In this document: piece by piece, positions 6,119-11,127 of the stretch | Layout: each line of letters begins with the position of its first letter | Position numbering within the stretch: the stretch's first letter is position 1 | Program-made: the position numbers and the translations under genes | NCBI GenBank assembly: GCA_003557805.1 | Contig: PWNY01000281.1 | Coordinates: 1-11,127 of the forward strand | Reading direction: 5' to 3' | Source: Bacteroidales bacterium | Lineage (GTDB): Bacteria; Bacteroidota; Bacteroidia; Bacteroidales; UBA7960 | DNA: 11,127 nt | Notes under the pieces: model-generated | The model's database searches: none | What the model was told of the DNA's origin: nothing | What the model saw: the letters and a program-made list of their open reading frames with translations, nothing else

Positions 6119-6134
6119 ATGAACAATTGCTCAT
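6119..6134. promoter_or_regulatory. Palindromic operator-like site upstream of the minus-strand operon
   Basis: ATGAACAATTGCTCAT is a near-perfect 16-base palindrome with one mismatched pair. On the minus strand it reads ATGAGCAATTGTTCAT and ends 4 bases before the TTTG promoter element. It shares ATGAACAAT and the TCAT arm with the site at 968-987. Its centre lies about 46 bases upstream of the predicted start, a position more typical of activators than of repressors. Confidence 0.6.
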
Positions 6135-6529
6135 AATAATAGCTATATTAATTGCTGCAACCAATCATAATTAATTGAAATTATATCCGTTTCTTTGCAG
6201 GCATTTTCAATTTCTTTTGCCCCGTTCTTAAGGTCTGCATTGAGTGCATGCTAACCTTTATACTGCATTTACTAAACTGGTTGGCGCTAATGCCTGTAAG
6301 CGGCAAGGGGAGCAAAACAGGTTGTTAGTAAGCCAGCAAGTGGATTAGCACCGGCAGATTGCTTTTTTATGACAAGGGAGATAAATGAACCCGGTTAGTG
6401 TTTCCTGGTTTATTCTAGTAGTAAAAATGGAAGTGTGCAGGTCAATGCCTGCAAATTATACACAGCCCGGATTTTATAAAGGGGTGCGTGTTTACAATAG
6501 CTTTATAAGCAATATTTAAGAGAAAAATA
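6135..6529. other. Non-coding region between the DUF134 promoter and typA
   Basis: No convincing gene or structured RNA is visible. Contents worth noting are a 36-codon open stretch on the minus strand (6143-6250) with protein-like composition but no start codon and a stop just upstream; an isolated AAATGAAC half-site at 6383-6390; and a small hairpin TGCAGG-TCAATG-CCTGCA at 6436-6453 in the probable typA leader. A TAGCTTTA near 6497 resembles a -7 element, but no TTTG lies at the right distance, so I do not call the typA promoter. Confidence 0.5.
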
Positions 6530-8323
6530 ATGATAAAGAACATAGCAATAATAGCCCATGTCGATCATGGTAAAACAACTTTGGTTGACAGGTTGCTTCA
6601 CCAGGCAGACCTGTTTCGTGAGAACCAGAAAACGGGTGAACTTATACTTGACAGCAATGACCTTGAAAAGGAGAGGGGGATAACGATATTGTCAAAGAAT
6701 TGCTCAGTCAGGTACAAAGGCTTTAAGATTAATATAATCGATACTCCCGGACACGCTGATTTTGGAGGTGAGGTAGAGAGGGTCCTCAATATGGCTGACG
6801 GGGTTTTGCTTATCGTGGATGCATTTGAGGGTCCCATGCCCCAGACACGCTTTGTCCTTGAAAAGGCACTTTTGCTGAACAAAAAACCCATTGTGGTTAT
6901 CAATAAGGTTGACAAACCTAACTGTGACCCGGAGTTTGTACAGGAAAAAGTTTTTGACCTGATGTTCAGCCTTAACGCGACCGAGGAACAGCTTGATTTC
7001 CCGACAGTATACGGTTCGGCCAAGGCCGGCTGGATGTCCGATGACTGGCGCAGGCCGACCGGGGACGTTTCATACCTGCTTGATGTAATTACCGGGCAGG
7101 TCCCGCTTGTGAAATACCCTGAAGGGTCTACCCAGTTGCAGATCACTTCAATAGACTATAGCTCCTATGTGGGCAGGATAGCAGTAGGCAAACTTACAAG
7201 AGGCAGCCTTGAGCAAAACCAGCCGGTTTCACTGGTTAAGAGAGACGGGACGGTCCGCAAGTCCAGGATCAAGGAGCTGTTCGTATTTGAAGGCCTTGGT
7301 AAGGAGAAGATCAAACACAGGGTGTTTCCAGGTGAGATATGTGCAGTTATCGGTCTGGAGGATTTTGAGATAGGCGATACCATTGCGGATTATGAGGCTC
7401 CCGAGGCAATTAAGCCGATCGCGATCGATGAGCCGACAATGAGCATGCTGTTCTCTATCAATACCTCACCGTTTTTCGGGACCGACGGGAAGTTTGTCAC
7501 CAGCAGGCATCTTCGTGACAGGCTCTACCGGGAGACAGAGAAAAACCTGGCCCTCAGGGTTGAAGAAACATCATCTTCCGACTCCTATATGGTATATGGC
7601 AGGGGAGTGCTGCACCTGTCAATACTTATTGAGACCATGAGAAGGGAGGGCTATGAACTCCAGGTTGGACAGCCCCAGGTCGTTTTCAGGGAGATTGACG
7701 GTAAAAGACAGGAGCCGGTTGAGTACCTGATGGTAAATGTCCCGGATGAGTACTCCGGGAAGGTAATTGAAATGGTATCACAGCGGAAAGGTGAGATGAC
7801 AGGTATGGAACACAGGGAGGGACAGGTACACCTTGAGTTCGATATCCCTGCCAGGGGACTTATTGGCCTGAGGAGCAATATGCTAACACTAACCGGTGGT
7901 GAAGCTGTAATGGCGCACAGATTCAAGGGGTATGAGGAATACAGGGGGGATCTCGGAATAAAAAGAAATGGTGCGCTTATTGCCATGGAAGCCGGGGTTG
8001 CAATTGCGTATTCCATAGACAAGCTTCAGGACCGCGGCAGGTTCTTTATTGATCCCGGTGAAAAAGTATACGCAGGGCAGGTAATCGGTGAGAACAGCAG
8101 GCAGGAGGATCTGCTGGTTAATGTAGTCAAGACAAAGAAACTTACCAATATCAGGGCGGCAGGTGCTGATGAAAAGGCAAGTATCGCACCTGCAGTTAAA
8201 TTCTCAATGGAAGAGGCCCTTGAATACATCGGAAGGGATGAATGCGTGGAGTTCACGCCCTTGAATATGCGGATCAGGAAGCTTATCCTTAACGAGCACG
8301 AAAGAAAAAGGGCCTCAAGATAA
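6530..8323 (+). CDS. typA: TypA/BipA ribosome-associated translational GTPase
   Basis: This 597-residue protein is full length for TypA/BipA, an EF-G-like GTPase that binds the 70S ribosome and assists ribosome assembly and growth under stress or cold. The G motifs are complete: G1 AHVDHGKT at 9-16, G2 RGIT at 49-52, G3 DTPGH at 71-75, G4 NKVD at 125-128 and G5 GSAK at 162-165. The later segments GRGVLHLSILIETMRREGYE, PARGLIGLRSNMLTLT and the C-terminal TNIRAAG region are typical of TypA and distinguish it from LepA and EF-G. The ATG at 6530 gives the standard MIKNIAIIAHVDHGKT start and follows AAGAGAAAAATA. It is a stand-alone housekeeping gene, transcribed away from the DUF134 operon. Nothing unusual was seen. 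Confidence 0.97.
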   Translation: MIKNIAIIAHVDHGKTTLVDRLLHQADLFRENQKTGELILDSNDLEKERGITILSKNCSVRYKGFKINIIDTPGHADFGGEVERVLNMADGVLLIVDAFEGPMPQTRFVLEKALLLNKKPIVVINKVDKPNCDPEFVQEKVFDLMFSLNATEEQLDFPTVYGSAKAGWMSDDWRRPTGDVSYLLDVITGQVPLVKYPEGSTQLQITSIDYSSYVGRIAVGKLTRGSLEQNQPVSLVKRDGTVRKSRIKELFVFEGLGKEKIKHRVFPGEICAVIGLEDFEIGDTIADYEAPEAIKPIAIDEPTMSMLFSINTSPFFGTDGKFVTSRHLRDRLYRETEKNLALRVEETSSSDSYMVYGRGVLHLSILIETMRREGYELQVGQPQVVFREIDGKRQEPVEYLMVNVPDEYSGKVIEMVSQRKGEMTGMEHREGQVHLEFDIPARGLIGLRSNMLTLTGGEAVMAHRFKGYEEYRGDLGIKRNGALIAMEAGVAIAYSIDKLQDRGRFFIDPGEKVYAGQVIGENSRQEDLLVNVVKTKKLTNIRAAGADEKASIAPAVKFSMEEALEYIGRDECVEFTPLNMRIRKLILNEHERKRASR

Positions 8324-8334
8324 TGCTCTTTTTT
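8305..8334 (+). terminator. Probable rho-independent terminator of typA (possibly bidirectional)
   Basis: AAAAAGGGC (8305-8313) pairs with GCTCTTTTT (8325-8333), with one G-T wobble, around an 11-base loop that contains the typA stop codon. The T run continues to 8334. The A tract on the other side would allow termination on the minus strand as well, although no minus-strand gene ends here. Confidence 0.5.
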
Positions 8335-8425
8335 GCCCGGAAATTTTTGTTCACCATCTAATTTAATTGTAAATTGATCCACCATGATGCTTTGTTAAGC
8401 TGTTCTCAGTTTAATTTTTCTTAAG

Positions 8426-9553
8426 ATGGAATTAATCCTACAGGAGGCAACTACAAGGCGGGAGCTAATGTCGTTTATCCGCTTCCCTGACAATTTGTAC
8501 AGGAACAGCAGGTATTATGTGCCTGCGCTTCATGCCAACCAGCTCTCCCTGCTTTCAAAAGAGAAAAACCCTGCTTTCGGCCACTGTGAGGCCAGGTACT
8601 GGCTGGTATTGTCGGATGGCGAGGTTGTGGGAAGGATAGCCGGTATCATAAACCACAGGTATAACCAGGAGAGGGGAACGAGGTATATGCGTTTTGGCTG
8701 GCTTGACTTCATTGAAGACACAGCTGTTTTGAAAAACCTCCTTGACGCGGTAGAATCCTGGGCTGCAGAAAGGAATATGGAATATTTGCACGGCCCTCTC
8801 GGATTTACCTCTTTTGATCCCTCCGGCATACTTGTTGAAGGTTTTGATGAATGGCCCACATCGTTCGGCAGGTATAACTTTCCCTATTATGGTGACATGC
8901 TGGAGAAACTCGGATATGCAAAGGATGTTGACTGGGTTGAATACAATATCAGGGTTCCTGCGGAGAAGCCCGAAAGGGTTTTGGCTATTGCCGGACTGGT
9001 AAAGAAAAGGTACTCCCTGAGAAATGCTGTCCTGAAAAAACGTGGGGACCTGAGGCGTTATTCCGATGATATCTTCAGCTTATTAAATAATGTTTACAAT
9101 GGACTTTACGGATTTGCCACCCTTACGGATAAACAGGTCGAGAACATCACCAGTGACTTTATTTCGCTTATAAACCCGGATTACGTATCAGTGGTGCTAA
9201 ATGACAATGATCAGGTAGTTGCATTTGGTATTGTGATGCCCTCCCTTACAAAGGCATTGAAAAAGTCCGGGGGCAGGCTTTATCCCATGGGCCTGTTGTA
9301 TATACTGCATGCATTGCGAAAGAATGACATTGTGGATATGCTTCTTATAGGCGTTAAGCCTGAGTACCAGAATAAGGGTGCTTTATCCCTGGTCTTCGAG
9401 AAGATAATTCACACCCTATACAAAAAAGGCATCAGGCAGGTGGAAACCACCAGGGAGCTTGAGGACAACCATAAGGTTTTGCAGCTCTGGTCGGGATATG
9501 AGTACCGCCTCCATAAGCGTGCAAGATGCTATATTAAACCCCTTAAACATTAA
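8426..9553 (+). CDS. GNAT-fold acyltransferase-like protein (YghO-like)
   Basis: This 375-residue protein resembles the YghO-like group of acyl-CoA N-acyltransferase-fold proteins common in Bacteroidetes, sometimes annotated as GTP cyclohydrolase without good support. The N-terminal half has RNSRYYVPAL at 26-35, VVGRIAGIINHRYN at 67-80 and the conserved HGPLGFTSFDPSGILVEGFD at 122-141. The C-terminal half has a GNAT motif A-like segment, DMLLIGVKPEYQNKGALSLV at 304-323, in which QNKGAL stands for the acyl-CoA pyrophosphate-binding Q/RxxGxG/A loop. No signal peptide or membrane segment is seen. The substrate is unknown. The ATG at 8426 fits. The GH13 gene starts 2 bases after its stop codon, so they are probably co-transcribed, although a functional link is not obvious. 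Confidence 0.8.
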   Translation: MELILQEATTRRELMSFIRFPDNLYRNSRYYVPALHANQLSLLSKEKNPAFGHCEARYWLVLSDGEVVGRIAGIINHRYNQERGTRYMRFGWLDFIEDTAVLKNLLDAVESWAAERNMEYLHGPLGFTSFDPSGILVEGFDEWPTSFGRYNFPYYGDMLEKLGYAKDVDWVEYNIRVPAEKPERVLAIAGLVKKRYSLRNAVLKKRGDLRRYSDDIFSLLNNVYNGLYGFATLTDKQVENITSDFISLINPDYVSVVLNDNDQVVAFGIVMPSLTKALKKSGGRLYPMGLLYILHALRKNDIVDMLLIGVKPEYQNKGALSLVFEKIIHTLYKKGIRQVETTRELEDNHKVLQLWSGYEYRLHKRARCYIKPLKH

Positions 9554-9555
9554 AT

Positions 9556-11127
9556 ATGAACAAGATATTTTTGATTATGAATGCAAAGCCGGTTTGTATC
9601 ACCAGGGCTGCCCTGGTGGCATTGTTATTAATACTTACCCGGACCATTCTCTTTTCCCAGGGTGATACTGTTCAGACAGGAAGTAACGTTCCTGAATGGG
9701 CACAGAATGTTGTATGGTACCAGATATTCCCGGAGCGTTTCAATAACGGCGATCCTTCAAACGATCCGGTTGCAGAACGGGTCAATGATCCCTTCAGCCA
9801 TGATACCGGAGCACCTGAAGGATGGGAGATATCCCCATGGACAGGGGACTGGTACCAGAGAGCCGGATGGGAACAGAGAGTCGGCCCCGAGTTCTATGAT
9901 TTTGTTTATACACGCCGCTACGGGGGCGACCTTCAGGGTGTTATAGACAAGCTTGACTACCTGAAAGACCTTGGTATAACCGCAATCTACTTCAACCCGG
10001 TTTTTGACGCTGTCTCCCTGCACAGGTACGATGCAAGCCATTATCACCACATTGACAGGCACCTGGGGCCAGACCCGGAAGGGGACTGGGAGATCATGCA
10101 GCAGGAGGATCCTGCAGATCCATCAACATGGCAGTGGACCTCTGCCGATTTGCTTTTTCTCGAGCTCCTTGAAGAGGCAGGTAACAGGAATATAAGGGTT
10201 ATCATTGACGGGGTGTGGAACCATACCGGAAGGGACTTCTGGGCCTTCCGGTATATACGCGAACATGGGGAAGCATCCCCCTACAGCGACTGGTATAAGA
10301 TAAGCCTGTTTGACGAAAGCCTTGATGATGGATTTGACTATGAAGGGTGGTGGGGTTATAAAGGATTGCCTGAGTTTACCGAAGTGGGTGAGGACCTCCA
10401 CCCGGAGGTAAAGGAGCATATTTTTGCAGTCACCGAACGCTGGATGGCTCCGGATGGTGACGTTAGCAGGGGTGTGGACGGATGGCGCCTGGATGTGGTA
10501 GAGGAGGTTGGGAAGGATTTCTGGAGGGACTGGCACAGCCTTGTCTACGAAATTAACCCCGAAGCATTTACCGTGGCTGAGATATGGGATGAGGCTGCCC
10601 GCGACTATATTGCCGATGATATGTTCAGTGTTGTTATGAACTACCGCTGGGCCTATGCCACACACGCCTTCTTTATCAACCGTACACTGTCGGCAACGGA
10701 TTTCATGTTCAGGCTTGACAGCCTTCTGGATGATTTTCCGCACCAGGTAAATGCCGCAATGCAAAATCTAATGGACAGCCATGATACCGAGAGACTTGCC
10801 AGTATGATAGTGAACAATGAGTACGAATACAAGGAGAAAAGCAAGATCAGGGATATAGACAATATTTACGATGTCAGGGCTCCGGTTAAGGAGGAGAGGG
10901 ATATCCAGCGTCTGATCGCACTGTTTCAGTACTCCTGGATCGGGTCGCCCATGATATTTTACGGTACCGAGGCTGGTATGTGGGGTGCGGATGACCCGGA
11001 CGACAGAAAGCCGATGGTATGGCCTGACCTGGAATATGATGACGAGATAAACCACCCCTATTCAAGGCAAAGGCCGCGTGATGAAGTAAGCTTCGACCAT
11101 GAACTTCATGCATGGTACAGCAGGCTC
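9556..11127 (+). CDS. Exported GH13 (alpha-amylase family) glycosidase, cut off at the window end
   Basis: The frame is open from ATG 9556 to the window end (524 codons), so the C-terminus is missing. Residues 1-35 form an export signal: a basic start, a hydrophobic core at about 18-33 (AALVALLLILTRTILF) and a likely cleavage in FSQGD. There is no lipobox cysteine, which favours a periplasmic or secreted soluble enzyme. The (beta/alpha)8 catalytic motifs are complete: region I DGVWNH at 218-223, region II GWRLD with nucleophile Asp313, region III AEIWDE with acid/base Glu342, and region IV SHDTER with Asp410. VVWYQIFPERFNNGD at 52-66 and GGDLQGVIDKLDYLKDLGI at 123-141 resemble the neopullulanase/cyclomaltodextrinase group, so alpha-glucan or maltodextrin hydrolysis is likely. 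ATG 9577 is a possible later start. No Sus-type partner is visible here. Confidence 0.93.
   Translation, partial: MNKIFLIMNAKPVCITRAALVALLLILTRTILFSQGDTVQTGSNVPEWAQNVVWYQIFPERFNNGDPSNDPVAERVNDPFSHDTGAPEGWEISPWTGDWYQRAGWEQRVGPEFYDFVYTRRYGGDLQGVIDKLDYLKDLGITAIYFNPVFDAVSLHRYDASHYHHIDRHLGPDPEGDWEIMQQEDPADPSTWQWTSADLLFLELLEEAGNRNIRVIIDGVWNHTGRDFWAFRYIREHGEASPYSDWYKISLFDESLDDGFDYEGWWGYKGLPEFTEVGEDLHPEVKEHIFAVTERWMAPDGDVSRGVDGWRLDVVEEVGKDFWRDWHSLVYEINPEAFTVAEIWDEAARDYIADDMFSVVMNYRWAYATHAFFINRTLSATDFMFRLDSLLDDFPHQVNAAMQNLMDSHDTERLASMIVNNEYEYKEKSKIRDIDNIYDVRAPVKEERDIQRLIALFQYSWIGSPMIFYGTEAGMWGADDPDDRKPMVWPDLEYDDEINHPYSRQRPRDEVSFDHELHAWYSRL

Noticed and set aside
6290..6328. Short plus-strand ORF with SGKGSKTG, resembling a P-loop
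   Set aside because: It is only 12 codons with no further ATPase motifs; the resemblance is chance or at most a trace.
6383..6390. AAATGAAC half-site upstream of typA
   Set aside because: The second arm is not conserved (TTAGTGTT), so it is not counted as a third operator.
1..11127. CRISPR arrays, tRNA or rRNA genes, insertion sequences
   Set aside because: No regularly spaced repeats, cloverleaf-like sequence, rRNA motifs, transposase or terminal inverted repeats were seen on reading through the window.

Overview
Organism. The window looks like the genome of an anaerobic or facultative Bacteroidetes (Bacteroidota) bacterium, though I cannot name a genus. Three things support this. Two promoters fit the Bacteroidetes pattern TTTG-N19-TAnnTTTG rather than the E. 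coli pattern, and most genes lack a clear Shine-Dalgarno sequence. The Mrp ATPase carries the motif WFTPAE, as I recall from Bacteroidetes Mrp proteins. A YghO-like acyltransferase and an exported family GH13 glycosidase also fit this group. The density of ferredoxin-type cysteine motifs points to an anaerobic metabolism.

Layout. (1) Positions 1-939 hold a radical SAM protein with a C-terminal winged-helix-like region. (2) Positions 968-4441 hold a plus-strand operon: a DUF169 protein (frameshifted in this sequence), an AhpD-like carboxymuconolactone decarboxylase-family protein, a tiny DUF5320-type protein, a NifX/orange-protein-type metal-cluster protein with extra Cys/His, and two tandem MinD-like ATPases that each carry an inserted 2[4Fe-4S] ferredoxin domain. 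(3) Positions 6134-4438 hold a converging minus-strand operon: a DUF134 putative regulator, a second NifX/orange-protein-type protein, and a short Mrp/NBP35 ATPase. The two operons run into each other so tightly that their stop codons overlap. (4) Positions 6135-6529 are a non-coding stretch. (5) Positions 6530-8323 hold typA (bipA), with a likely terminator at its end. (6) Positions 8426-11127 hold a GNAT-type protein followed 2 bases later by an exported GH13 glycosidase that runs off the window.

How the genes may work together. The pairing of NifX-family cluster proteins with MinD/Mrp-type ATPases is the composition known for the anaerobe-specific orange protein (ORP) complex of Desulfovibrio, where two oppositely oriented operons encode an ORP, an Mrp and two ferredoxin-containing MinD-like ATPases. 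I infer that 1034-6065 is a Bacteroidetes version of that system with extra partners (DUF169, AhpD-like, DUF5320, DUF134).

The strongest new signal is regulatory. A near-perfect palindrome, TGAAC-N4-GTTCA-like, sits 4-5 bases upstream of the -33 element of both operon promoters, about 5 kb apart. This suggests that one CRP/FNR-style factor (or DUF134 itself) controls both halves of the system.
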